Positions 21,801 through 28,643 of a DNA stretch of 28,643 bases are shown here, piece after piece. The notes under the pieces were generated by a model. The model had not been told where the DNA came from, made no database searches, and worked only from the letters and a program-made list of their open reading frames with translations. Made by a program: the position numbers and the translations under genes. Position 1 is the stretch's first letter, and the number at the start of each line of letters is the position of its first letter. Source of the DNA: a virus; the IMG/VR virus record IMGVR_UViG_3300030451_006566, positions 1 to 28,643 of that record, one strand, 5' to 3'.

Positions 21801-24800
21801 GATGTATTTACTGTTCTCAGTTATGATTCGGATAGATTTTCTGAAGATATTCCCAACATTGGACCTATTGGATCTAATCAAGTCAGAGCATCTGATACCT
21901 TAGATTTTAGACCAAGAGTTCAAGATTTTACAGTAACAACATCATCTCCATTTGATTTTGCATCAAGGAATTTTGGATCAGATCCAAAATTTACATTAAA
22001 ACCCGGAGAATCATCTTTAATTGGTTATGATTTTTATCTACCTAGAATTGATAAAGTATTTTTGGATAAATTTGGAAGCGTAATTGTAAGAAAAGGAGTT
22101 TCTTCCTTAGAACCGGTTCCACCTATAAATGAAGAAGTTGATTTAATGCAATTAGCTGAGATTCGTCTTCCAGCATATTTGTATGACACAGATGATGTTG
22201 AAATTAGAGCAATTGATAATAGAAGATATACCATGAGAGATATTGGTAATCTTGAAGATAGAATAGAAAATTTGGAAAGATTTACATCTCTAAGTTTATT
22301 GGAAATTAACACAGAATCTTTAAGAGTTGAAGATACTGAAGGAAATAATAGATTTAAAAGTGGAATATTTGTAGATGATTTTACGAATACTTTTTCTTCT
22401 GACAGTAGTTTAACAACTGCAAGTATTGTTAACGGTGAACTAAGACCTCTTGCAATAAGAAATTCACTGCAGCAAAGACCAATTCCATCGTTGGAAATTC
22501 CAGAAAATCAATTGGATTTGTCTCAAGATTATGATTTATTAGATCCAAATGTTCAGAAAACTGGAGATGCTATCACTTTAAAGTATGATTCTGTTGATTG
22601 GATTAATCAATCTTTTGCAACAAGAGTAGAGAATGTTAATCCTTTCCATGTTATAGAATATAATGGAGAGATTCGTCTTTCTCCATCTAATGATACTTGG
22701 GTTAGAACTATTAGAATTCCACCTCGAACAGTTCAAAGAAGTGTTAGAAGAACAATAAGAAAAGAAATCAGATCTCATTCATTAAATTTTAACACTCGTG
22801 TTGAAGTAAGTAGAGAAGTTATCGGTAATAGTACGAGAACCGTTCTTGTCTCTTCTGGTAGAGAAAAATATATTAGGTCAAGAAATGTCTCTTTCTTCGG
22901 AACTCTCTTAAGACCACTTGCAAGACATTATCAGTTTTTAGATAATCACAGCAATCTTGATTTTATACCAAAACTTATAGAAATAGCAAATTCTTCTTCT
23001 TTAGAAAACTATGGATCTTCTAATGGTACATTCCAAACAGGAGAAACTATTAGAGTATTCAGAGGTTCAACAAGAATAGGAACATTTAGATTAGCAACTT
23101 CTAATCATAAGGTAGGACCATTTAATTCACCAATATTTAAATATACAACCAATCCATATGTAACATCAGAATTCATTCCCTCTGGATATAGTCAATCATC
23201 TAAAACAATAAACATCGATTTAAATTCACTATCTGCTGAAGCACAAGGACAATTTAATGGTTATATTGAGAAAGGATGCAAAATTGTTGGTCAAACTAGT
23301 GGTGCAATTGCATATGTAAAAGATCTTAGATTAATTTCTGATATAAATGGAGCATTATTTGGATCGTTTTTTATTAAAAATCCACATGTGAATCCTGCAC
23401 CAAATCCAAGAATTCTTACTGGTAAGAAAACTTATAGATTAAGTAGCAGTTCTACTAATCAAGCTCAACTACCAGGAAGCACTTTAATTTCTGCAGGTAA
23501 TGCAACTTATACAGCAAATGGTATTTTCCGTAGAGTTCAATCTGTTACTACCATAACAACAAGAATAACAACAACAATTACAACAAGAAGAGATCCTCTG
23601 GCACAAACTTTTGTTGTTGGCAGGGATATTGAAGCACCTGATTTTAGTGGTGATAATGATGATGATAATGGTGTATTTTTAACAGAAGTAGATTTATTCT
23701 TTGCATCTAAACCAAGTGGAAATGAACCATTAACTGTTCAAATCAGATCAGTTGAACTTGGCATTCCAACTTTAAATATTATTGGAGAACCAAAAACATT
23801 AGAACCAAGTGAAATAGCAACCTCAAGAAATGCTTCTGTTTCAACAAGAGTAAAATTTAACTATCCAATATATCTTGCTCCAGGGCAAGAATATGCTATA
23901 GTTTTAGTCGCTGCTAATTCTGATCAATACGAAGTTTGGACTGCAAAAATGGGTGAAAGAACAATTGAAACTTTAAATCTTCCTAATTCTGAAGCAGTAA
24001 GATATTCTAGACAATTTGCATTAGGTAGTTTGTTTAAATCTCAGAATGGATCCACATGGTCTCCAGCACAAGAATCTGATCTGAAATTTAAATTATATAA
24101 AGCTAAATTCACAGCAAATAGTGGTATAGTTCACTTTGGAAATCCACCACTTGATGAGGGTAATGGATATGTTTCTGTATTACAAGAAAATGCAATTACA
24201 GTATTACCAAAAAATGCAACCCTTGGTATTACAACAATTAGTTCTGGTGATTCTTTAGTCGGTATCTTAACTACAGGTAGAAGAATTGCGGGAGTGGGTA
24301 ATACTTTTGGAACCATTGTTTCTACAGGAAGTAGTGTTTCTAGTGTTACAACAACTAATGCTGGTCTAAATTATACAACTGGAGTAAGAAGCACAACCAA
24401 TGTATTTGGCAGTGGTTCTGGTTTGCAAGTTAATATTGGCAGTGTTGATCAGTCAGATGGTTCTATTACTGGGATAACTGTTAATAATCCGGGAACTGGA
24501 TATGCGACTGGTGACGTTGTTTCGATTGTGAATGGTTCTACTACTGAAACTGGTAGAGATGCTCTTATTACAGTTACTGCTAGTGGTGATATTGATACTT
24601 TATATCTTACAAATGTTCAGGGATCTATACCAACTGGTAATTTAGTTTATTATGATACAGATACAACAACAGTTTCTCTTGCAAATACCGATGTTCTTAG
24701 TTCTGTTGATGATAGTGGCATTTTCTCAGGAAATTATTTACAGGTTCAACATTTCAATCATGGAATGTATGCTAATAATAATAAATTAAAGTTGGTTGAT

Positions 24801-26099
24801 GTTTCATCTGATAGTGCACCAGCAATATTAAACAGTGAACTTTTATCAACTAGTGGAGCATCACAAAAAATAATTGTAGACGATTCAACAATTTTTGAAA
24901 CTTTTGAAGGTCAACTTGTTAGTTCTGCCAATGTTGGATATGTGAAAATTGGAGATGAAATAATTGCATATAATGCAGCAACTTCGGGACAATTAACTAT
25001 TGATTCCAGAGCAGTTGAAGGTGTTGCCGAAGACCATGCAGATGGATCTGAGGTATTTAAATATGAATTAAATGGAATTTCATTAAGAAGAATTAATAAT
25101 GTTGTTTATGATATATCCGATACTGATATTGAAAGTGATTCTTATTATATTGAAGTTGATAGAAGATCAGTTTCATCTATTGAGGGCAAATCAATAGGTA
25201 ATAACAGATTGGTTGATGCAACTTATCCTCAAGTTTCATTTACTAATGAATTAATTTGTGGAGGAAAAAATATTAAAGCATCTGAAAATATTTTATTTAA
25301 TAGAATAAATCCAAGATATAATACTATCTCTCCTGGAAAAGAAACTTCAATATCGTCAAATATTAGAACAACAACCGGAACTAGTATTGATGGTAATGAA
25401 ACATCATTTATATTTAAAAATCAAATAGAACCTGTTATTGTAAATCAGGAAACTGATCTTAATAGTGTTCGTATGGTTTGTTCCAGAGCAAATGAATTAA
25501 ATCAATCAGTATTCGATAATGTTGCTGGAAAGAGGTCATTTTCCTCAACATTAACATTTAACACTACAAATGAAAATCTTTCACCAATGATCTTCTTGAA
25601 TGATTCAACAGTTGAATTTATTTTAGACAATATTAATAGACCAGTAACTGATTATGTTGCAGATTCTTCAACTAATTCAACTATAAATGATCGACATGAA
25701 GCAATATATGTTTCTAATCCAGTTAATCTCGCTCAACCAGCTTCATCCCTTAAAGTGTTATTGTCAGCTTATAGACCAGACTCATCTGATATAAGAGTTC
25801 TTTACAGTTTAGTAAGAGAGGACTCCACTGGTGTTGAACAAGAATTCGAATTGTTCCCTGGATTTAATAATTTACAATCAACCTCACAAGGTTCATTGAG
25901 AGTGATTGACTCATCTCTAAATGATGGCAGACCAGATGTGAGAGTTCCAAATAGTGAAAAAAATCAATATTTGGAATATGAATTTACTGCTAATGATTTA
26001 CCTGACTTTACTGGATATAGAATCAAAATCGTAATGTCATCCACGAACCAAGCACAATATCCAAGAATTAGAGATCTAAGAACATTAGCACTAAAATGA
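18900..26099 (+). CDS. DUF4815-type giant virion protein
   Basis: This 2399-residue protein is of the DUF4815 type known from T4-like cyanophages. The N-terminal signature is NISPYYDDFDESKNFYKVLF (8-27) followed by PGFPVQARELTTLQSILQNQ. A coiled-coil-like stretch RDIGNLEDRIENLERFTSLS lies at 1113-1132. An Arg-rich region (about 1272-1290) precedes a Thr-rich linker near 1545-1563 and then RRDPLAQTFVVG (1563-1574). A beta-sandwich region (GVFLTEVDLFFASKP, and YAIVLVA) follows. Two modules resemble those of the giant gene: a GxGY unit (about 1821-1882) and an anchor module (about 1987-2066). The end TNQAQYPRIRDLRTLALK is the usual conserved terminus. It is probably a peripheral baseplate or fibre-anchoring protein. 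It overlaps the next gene by four bases (ATGA). Confidence 0.85.
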   Translation: MAQKTDLNISPYYDDFDESKNFYKVLFKPGFPVQARELTTLQSILQNQVESFGSNIFKEGSMVLPGAITFDNDYSAVKLNSINLGTDISLYIKNFIGKTITGQNSGVKATVKDVVFPSDSDLIKYITIYVKYSQAGDNSETTSFEDGESLFADENVSYGSITIPSGTVFATTIEVDSTAIGSAVSIDNGVYFVRGHFVDVSKETLILDYYNNNSSYRVGLKVTEATVNAKDDDTLFDNAKGFTNFAAPGADRLKISLSLTKKSLTDFNDTDFIEILRVDDGKIKKVIDKTVYNVIRDYIAERTFDESGHYTVDEFVLNVSNSLNDRIDNDGLFLENETTDEGNNPSDDLMCVQVSPGKAYVAGYDVELDSTATIDVEKPRDTENVDSITVPFEMGHLLRVNNVAGAPKENETLTLKSQFKADTGGQKVIGQARVYTFNLTDAAYSNAESQWDLYLYDIQTYTSLTFNRSVTSSEIPATSFIQGKSSGASGFVVSAVNGSSLDIYQTSGTFVEDEQLIVNGVDVSLSLSSFVVYSTRDIKSVAQNASGFPVFQADTVLTRKQIDGISQANFTNSTGIFTSPGKLFTDIKVGDVIRYQDGSNLRYNRVSSVNGNLTSITVRAITDVTGVFVGGKAGDGTYNIELAVPELKNNDNGFLYANLPDSNISSVDLSDSQLSITRQITGESTDQTGQLTFDLSSVSGITNAFFDSFDQERYSVHYNNGEIGAITSDAFTLNGNTVTIEGLLGSQSNIVVNTTLKKNGIQSKIKEYSRSSVNIVNLSTLARSGTAASDSINDGLTYNQFYGLRVQDDKISLNVPDVVKVLAVYESTDTADPILDRVQFSPISQIDDDAIIGENIIGSDSGALARIVLNSSSTPSVPSNNIGIVYLNDKKLTVGETVTFKESGIISTVETLTLGKFKNITNNFNLDKGQRNDYYDYSRLVRVGSQVPERRLLVVYDHFTVPSSDNGDVFTVLSYDSDRFSEDIPNIGPIGSNQVRASDTLDFRPRVQDFTVTTSSPFDFASRNFGSDPKFTLKPGESSLIGYDFYLPRIDKVFLDKFGSVIVRKGVSSLEPVPPINEEVDLMQLAEIRLPAYLYDTDDVEIRAIDNRRYTMRDIGNLEDRIENLERFTSLSLLEINTESLRVEDTEGNNRFKSGIFVDDFTNTFSSDSSLTTASIVNGELRPLAIRNSLQQRPIPSLEIPENQLDLSQDYDLLDPNVQKTGDAITLKYDSVDWINQSFATRVENVNPFHVIEYNGEIRLSPSNDTWVRTIRIPPRTVQRSVRRTIRKEIRSHSLNFNTRVEVSREVIGNSTRTVLVSSGREKYIRSRNVSFFGTLLRPLARHYQFLDNHSNLDFIPKLIEIANSSSLENYGSSNGTFQTGETIRVFRGSTRIGTFRLATSNHKVGPFNSPIFKYTTNPYVTSEFIPSGYSQSSKTINIDLNSLSAEAQGQFNGYIEKGCKIVGQTSGAIAYVKDLRLISDINGALFGSFFIKNPHVNPAPNPRILTGKKTYRLSSSSTNQAQLPGSTLISAGNATYTANGIFRRVQSVTTITTRITTTITTRRDPLAQTFVVGRDIEAPDFSGDNDDDNGVFLTEVDLFFASKPSGNEPLTVQIRSVELGIPTLNIIGEPKTLEPSEIATSRNASVSTRVKFNYPIYLAPGQEYAIVLVAANSDQYEVWTAKMGERTIETLNLPNSEAVRYSRQFALGSLFKSQNGSTWSPAQESDLKFKLYKAKFTANSGIVHFGNPPLDEGNGYVSVLQENAITVLPKNATLGITTISSGDSLVGILTTGRRIAGVGNTFGTIVSTGSSVSSVTTTNAGLNYTTGVRSTTNVFGSGSGLQVNIGSVDQSDGSITGITVNNPGTGYATGDVVSIVNGSTTETGRDALITVTASGDIDTLYLTNVQGSIPTGNLVYYDTDTTTVSLANTDVLSSVDDSGIFSGNYLQVQHFNHGMYANNNKLKLVDVSSDSAPAILNSELLSTSGASQKIIVDDSTIFETFEGQLVSSANVGYVKIGDEIIAYNAATSGQLTIDSRAVEGVAEDHADGSEVFKYELNGISLRRINNVVYDISDTDIESDSYYIEVDRRSVSSIEGKSIGNNRLVDATYPQVSFTNELICGGKNIKASENILFNRINPRYNTISPGKETSISSNIRTTTGTSIDGNETSFIFKNQIEPVIVNQETDLNSVRMVCSRANELNQSVFDNVAGKRSFSSTLTFNTTNENLSPMIFLNDSTVEFILDNINRPVTDYVADSSTNSTINDRHEAIYVSNPVNLAQPASSLKVLLSAYRPDSSDIRVLYSLVREDSTGVEQEFELFPGFNNLQSTSQGSLRVIDSSLNDGRPDVRVPNSEKNQYLEYEFTANDLPDFTGYRIKIVMSSTNQAQYPRIRDLRTLALK
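23551..23591 (+). repeat. ACA/ACAACA low-complexity tract encoding a Thr-rich linker
   Basis: The DNA repeats AACAACAAGAATAACAAC-type units, encoding TTITTRITTTITTRR just before the RRDPLAQTF segment of the DUF4815 protein. Similar Thr/Val/Arg linkers sit at this position in related phage proteins, from memory. It may be prone to slippage length changes. Confidence 0.5.
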
Positions 26100-26299
26100 A
26101 GAATCTAGTAAAGGTTAAAGATCATCCACATCTATATCGTGATGAAAATACAGGAGCTATAATCAATTACGATACGATTGGTTATAATAAAAGATTGAAT
26201 AAAATTGAAAGTCAAAAATCTCATAAACAAGAATTAGATAAAATGAAAAAAGACATTGAAGAAATAAAGGATCTCTTAAAAGATTTTTTAAAAAAATAA
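26096..26299 (+). CDS. Small coiled-coil protein, probable virion or assembly factor
   Basis: This 67-residue protein starts inside the preceding gene (ATGA, four-base overlap), so it is translationally coupled to the DUF4815 protein. Residues 1-30 form a conserved head (NLVKVKDHPHLYRDENTGAI), and residues 33-67 are a highly charged helix with a heptad pattern (LNKIESQKSHKQELDKMKKD) ending in a lysine tail. A short oligomerising protein or small chaperone of the preceding giant protein would fit; neither is shown. Similar small proteins follow the DUF4815 gene in some cyanophages as I recall. A hairpin follows right after the stop. Confidence 0.7.
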   Translation: MKNLVKVKDHPHLYRDENTGAIINYDTIGYNKRLNKIESQKSHKQELDKMKKDIEEIKDLLKDFLKK

Positions 26300-26313
26300 T
26301 TGCTTGTAGCAAT
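26299..26313 (+). terminator. Short hairpin after the coiled-coil gene
   Basis: ATTGCT (26299-26304) pairs perfectly with AGCAAT (26308-26313) over a three-base loop, starting on the last base of the stop codon. There is no T-run after it, so it may be a weak terminator or mRNA-processing end. The late promoter at 26316 follows two bases later. Confidence 0.35.
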
Positions 26314-26315
26314 CA

Positions 26316-26323
26316 TATAAATA
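26316..26323 (+). promoter_or_regulatory. T4-type late promoter for the gp13/gp14 unit
   Basis: An exact TATAAATA lies in the 51-base gap between two genes, 28 bases before the ATG at 26351. It is followed by TCT, as at 17363. Confidence 0.75.
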
Positions 26324-26350
26324 TCTTTAGGATAATAATTTACAAAAATA

Positions 26351-26701
26351 ATGGCAGTTTATGCATCTAATATTGTGATTGAGCAGGGATTTGATTTCTC
26401 TAGTTCTTTTGCATTAGGTGATTCTAGAACTAATACCGGTATCAACATTACCGGATATGGAGTTACTGCACAATTAAGAAAAAGTCCCACTAGTTCCAAA
26501 TCTGTTTCTTTTGCTTCTACAATCGTAGATTCTGAAGTAGGAATTATAGAACTTTCTTTGACTGATGAGCAAACTTCAGACATTAAACCGGGTCGTTATG
26601 TCTACGATGTTCTTGTAGAAATTGGTGGTTTAGGATCTGGAGGAAAGAAATACAAGGCATTTGAAGGTATGGCTTTAGTAAGAGCGGGGGTAACAAGGTA
26701 A
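26351..26701 (+). CDS. Beta-sandwich virion protein, BppU/Ig-like
   Basis: This 116-residue protein fits the small Ig-like beta-sandwich proteins seen next to neck genes in T4-like cyanophages. Strand-like segments include VIEQGFDFSSSFAL (9-22), YGVTAQLRKS (36-45) and GRYVYDVLVEIG (80-91), closed by FEGMALVRAGVTR (103-116). The pattern of an N-terminal GxDFS strand, a LRK strand and a GRYVYDV strand is shared with phage tail or baseplate attachment domains such as the BppU N-terminus; this is recognition by eye. Its stop codon TAA shares the A with the next ATG (TAATG), so it is translationally coupled to the fibre-like protein. Binding of a fibre to the neck or baseplate is inferred from position. 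Confidence 0.65.
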   Translation: MAVYASNIVIEQGFDFSSSFALGDSRTNTGINITGYGVTAQLRKSPTSSKSVSFASTIVDSEVGIIELSLTDEQTSDIKPGRYVYDVLVEIGGLGSGGKKYKAFEGMALVRAGVTR

Positions 26702-27174
26702 TGTCTATACCAGATAGGATTGGTGGTCAAGGAGTTATACGAGTTCTTTCAAATATAAGTGGAACTTCTACGGCAAAAATTGTCGATTTGAGTGATATTG
26801 ATATATCATCTTTGGCAGATGGATTTGTTCTAGAATATAATGCAAACACGTCAAAATTTATAACAACTGATACTTTTAGATTTTTACGGAACGTAAATGT
26901 CGGTGGTGCTGTTACTGCCGGAAGTATCGATGTATCGGGGGTTACAACTTTCAGAGGTGATTTATATGTAGGTTCTGATTTATACGTCAAAGATCTTATA
27001 ATTTATCAAGATCAATATAATCAAGGTGGAGTTGCATATTTTAATAATGATGGAGAATTGGTTAGTGCTGGAGGCACCTTTAGTACCTTAGAAACAAGTG
27101 GTTTAGTACTAACAATTGATGAGACAACTGGTATTACTAGTTGGACCACCACCCTTGATGGAGGAGAATTCTAA
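26701..27174 (+). CDS. Short fibre-like structural protein
   Basis: This 157-residue protein has a fibre-like layout. Residues 28-56 contain VDLSDIDISSLADGFVLEYN, a motif common in cyanophage tail fibres. Residues 66-92 have a periodic beta pattern (VGGAVTAGSIDVSGVTTFRG then LYVGSDLYVKD) suggestive of a trimeric beta helix. A tail rich in Gly and Thr follows. Its position just before gp13 is that of the T4 fibritin (wac) region, so a whisker or collar fibre is possible, but no wac-like coiled coil is seen. It overlaps its neighbours by one base at both ends (TAATG twice). Confidence 0.65.
   Translation: MSIPDRIGGQGVIRVLSNISGTSTAKIVDLSDIDISSLADGFVLEYNANTSKFITTDTFRFLRNVNVGGAVTAGSIDVSGVTTFRGDLYVGSDLYVKDLIIYQDQYNQGGVAYFNNDGELVSAGGTFSTLETSGLVLTIDETTGITSWTTTLDGGEF
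27160..27166 (+). promoter_or_regulatory. Strong Shine-Dalgarno GGAGGAG for gp13
   Basis: GGAGGAG lies inside the last codons of the fibre-like gene, seven bases before the gp13 ATG at 27174. It is the strongest ribosome site in the virion block and suggests gp13 can be translated well independently of coupling. Confidence 0.7.
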
Positions 27175-28019
27175 TGGCAAAACCGAGCACGAGGCAGGGT
27201 TTGATTGATTATTGTTTGAGACAATTAGGTGCCCCAGTATTAGAAATAAATGTTGATGATGACCAAATAGATGATTTAGTTGATGATACGATTCAGTATT
27301 TTAATGAACGTCATTATGATGGTGTTGAAAGAATGTATCTAAAATATAAAGTATCACAAGATGACATTGATAGAGGAAAAGCAAGTGGAACAGATGGAGT
27401 TGGCATAGTTACTACCACTGGAACTTCAACTAATATATCTGGTTTGGGGACCATCACTTCTAATTTTTATGAAACATCTAATTTTATTCAAGTTCCTGAC
27501 TCAGTAATTGGAGTTGAAAAAATATTTAAATTTGATTCCAGTTCAATTTCTGGTGGAATGTTTAGTATAAAATATCAATTATTTTTAAATGATCTTTATT
27601 ATTTTAACTCGGTTGATCTCCTACAATATTCAATGACTAAAACTTATCTTGAGGATATTGACTTTTTATTAACAACTGATAAACAAATAAGATTTAATAA
27701 AAGGCAAGATAGACTATATTTGGATATAGATTGGAAATCTCAAAGCAAAGATACTTTTTATGTTATAGATTGCCATAGAGCTTTAGATCCAGAATCATTC
27801 ACTCAAATTTATAATGATTCATTTGTTAAAAAATATTTGACTGCAATGATCAAAAGGCAGTGGGGTCAAAATTTAATTAAGTTTAATGGTGTCAAACTTC
27901 CAGGAGGAATTGAATTGAATGGAAGACAAATATATGAAGATGCCATGAGAGACTTGGAAGATATCAAGCAAAGAATGAGTATGGAATATGAACTTCCACC
28001 ATTCGATATGATAGGATAA
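27174..28019 (+). CDS. 13: Neck protein gp13
   Basis: This 281-residue protein corresponds to T4 gp13 (309 residues), which with gp14 forms the neck that seals packaged DNA and joins head to tail. The N-terminus GLIDYCLRQLGAPVLEINVD (9-28) and following DDLVDDTIQYFNERHYDGV are typical of the family. The C-terminal helices (LTAMIKRQWGQNLIKFNGV, and GRQIYEDAMRDLEDIKQRM) complete the gp13 pattern. A short GIGT-like insertion around 72-95 (GIVTTTGTSTNISGLGTI) resembles segments from the giant protein and from fibres. The start is set by GGAGGAG at 27160-27166. It is followed four bases later by gp14, as in T4. Confidence 0.9.
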   Translation: MAKPSTRQGLIDYCLRQLGAPVLEINVDDDQIDDLVDDTIQYFNERHYDGVERMYLKYKVSQDDIDRGKASGTDGVGIVTTTGTSTNISGLGTITSNFYETSNFIQVPDSVIGVEKIFKFDSSSISGGMFSIKYQLFLNDLYYFNSVDLLQYSMTKTYLEDIDFLLTTDKQIRFNKRQDRLYLDIDWKSQSKDTFYVIDCHRALDPESFTQIYNDSFVKKYLTAMIKRQWGQNLIKFNGVKLPGGIELNGRQIYEDAMRDLEDIKQRMSMEYELPPFDMIG

Positions 28020-28023
28020 AATT

Positions 28024-28643
28024 ATGGCATTGAATCCCTATTTTCTTCAAGGATCTTCTGGAGAACAAAATCTTGTACAAGATCTAATAAATGAGCAACT
28101 GAAAATTTATGGAATAGATGTCTATTATATTCCAAGAAAACTTTTAAAAACAGATGATATTCTTAATGAAGTACAATCATCTAAATTTGATGATACCTTT
28201 ATAATTGAAGCTTATTTGAACAACTATGATGGATATGCTCCAGATAGTGACATAATGACAAAATTTGGATTGAGACTTAAGAATGAAATATCATTAGTAA
28301 TCTCAAAGGAAAGATTTGAAGAAATAATATCTCCATATCTGGCAGAAATAATGTCTGTTGCCAAAAATTACTATCCTGGAGAAGATTTAGTAATTACGGA
28401 TAGACCTAAAGAAGGAGACCTTATTTATTTTCCTCTTGGAGAAAGATTATTTGAAATTAAAAGAGTAGAAGTTGAGAAACCTTTTTATCAATTAGGAAAA
28501 AGTTACGTATTTGAACTGTCTTGTGAACTATTTGAATATGAAGATGAAGAAATCAGCACTGGTGTTGCCGAGATTGACGAGACTATGGAGGATGTTGGAT
28601 ACATTACAGATCTGAAACTCGTTGCATTTGGAGAAACTGCTGA
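28024..28643 (+). CDS. 14: Neck protein gp14 (3' end cut by window)
   Basis: The visible 206 codons start at ATG 28024, after an AGGA site at 28013-28016. NPYFLQGSSGEQNLVQDLIN (4-23) and IYGIDVYYIPRKLL (29-42) identify gp14, whose T4 version has 256 residues. The frame is open to the window edge, so about 50 residues are probably missing. It forms the neck with gp13, directly upstream, which supports both assignments. Confidence 0.88.
   Translation, partial: MALNPYFLQGSSGEQNLVQDLINEQLKIYGIDVYYIPRKLLKTDDILNEVQSSKFDDTFIIEAYLNNYDGYAPDSDIMTKFGLRLKNEISLVISKERFEEIISPYLAEIMSVAKNYYPGEDLVITDRPKEGDLIYFPLGERLFEIKRVEVEKPFYQLGKSYVFELSCELFEYEDEEISTGVAEIDETMEDVGYITDLKLVAFGETA

Noticed and set aside
17880-22131. 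TATAAATG octamers at 17880 and 22124
   Set aside because: They are one base off the late consensus and lie inside long genes, so they are likely chance.
5751-26099. Possible sequencing fusion or frameshift in the two giant genes
   Set aside because: Both frames are open end to end with consistent composition and module boundaries, so no join artefact is visible. Assembly errors cannot be excluded from sequence alone.
1-28643. tRNA genes, CRISPR arrays, insertion sequences
   Set aside because: Gaps between genes are short (largest about 184 bases) and none has a cloverleaf, regularly spaced repeats or terminal inverted repeats that I could see.

Overview
The window looks like part of the genome of a T4-like marine myovirus of the cyanophage type (Kyanoviridae-like, infecting Prochlorococcus or Synechococcus), with a related marine T4-like host range possible. 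The reasons are recognisable T4 baseplate and neck homologues in T4 order (gp25, gp6, a gp7-like protein, gp8, then gp13 and gp14), exact T4-type late promoters (TATAAATA) ahead of the virion blocks, tight gene packing with 1-4 base stop/start overlaps, and small conserved phage genes. All genes lie on the + strand. No host gene, tRNA, integrase, transposon or CRISPR array was seen.

Bases 1-3421 are less AT-rich (26 G+C in the 60 bases at 481-540). They hold a ligase-like nucleotidyltransferase flanked by two G/C-run hairpins, a 56-residue AbrB-like protein, a sigma70-like promoter, a GT-A glycosyltransferase, and four small or medium genes of unknown function. Two of these small genes carry clear Shine-Dalgarno sites.

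Bases 3424-28643 are the very AT-rich virion block (12 G+C in 60 bases at 7261-7320). Three exact TATAAATA late promoters split it into three probable late units. Unit 1 has gp25, gp6 and an 11.6-kb gene for a 3867-residue protein. Unit 2 has an enlarged gp8, a 2399-residue DUF4815-type structural protein and a 67-residue coiled-coil protein. Unit 3 has a beta-sandwich protein, a short fibre-like protein, gp13 and gp14 (cut by the window end). The T4 proteins gp9, gp10, gp11, gp12 and wac are not recognisable between gp8 and gp13; the two giant proteins occupy most of that position and presumably do the peripheral baseplate work.

The main point of interest is the giant protein. Its N-terminus carries what looks like the wedge-anchoring part of T4 gp7. 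The rest is a mosaic of at least three repeated beta modules, an embedded YHYH domain, and fibre-type segments. Two of the modules also occur in neighbouring gp8 and/or the 2399-residue protein, which suggests module exchange among adjacent baseplate genes.
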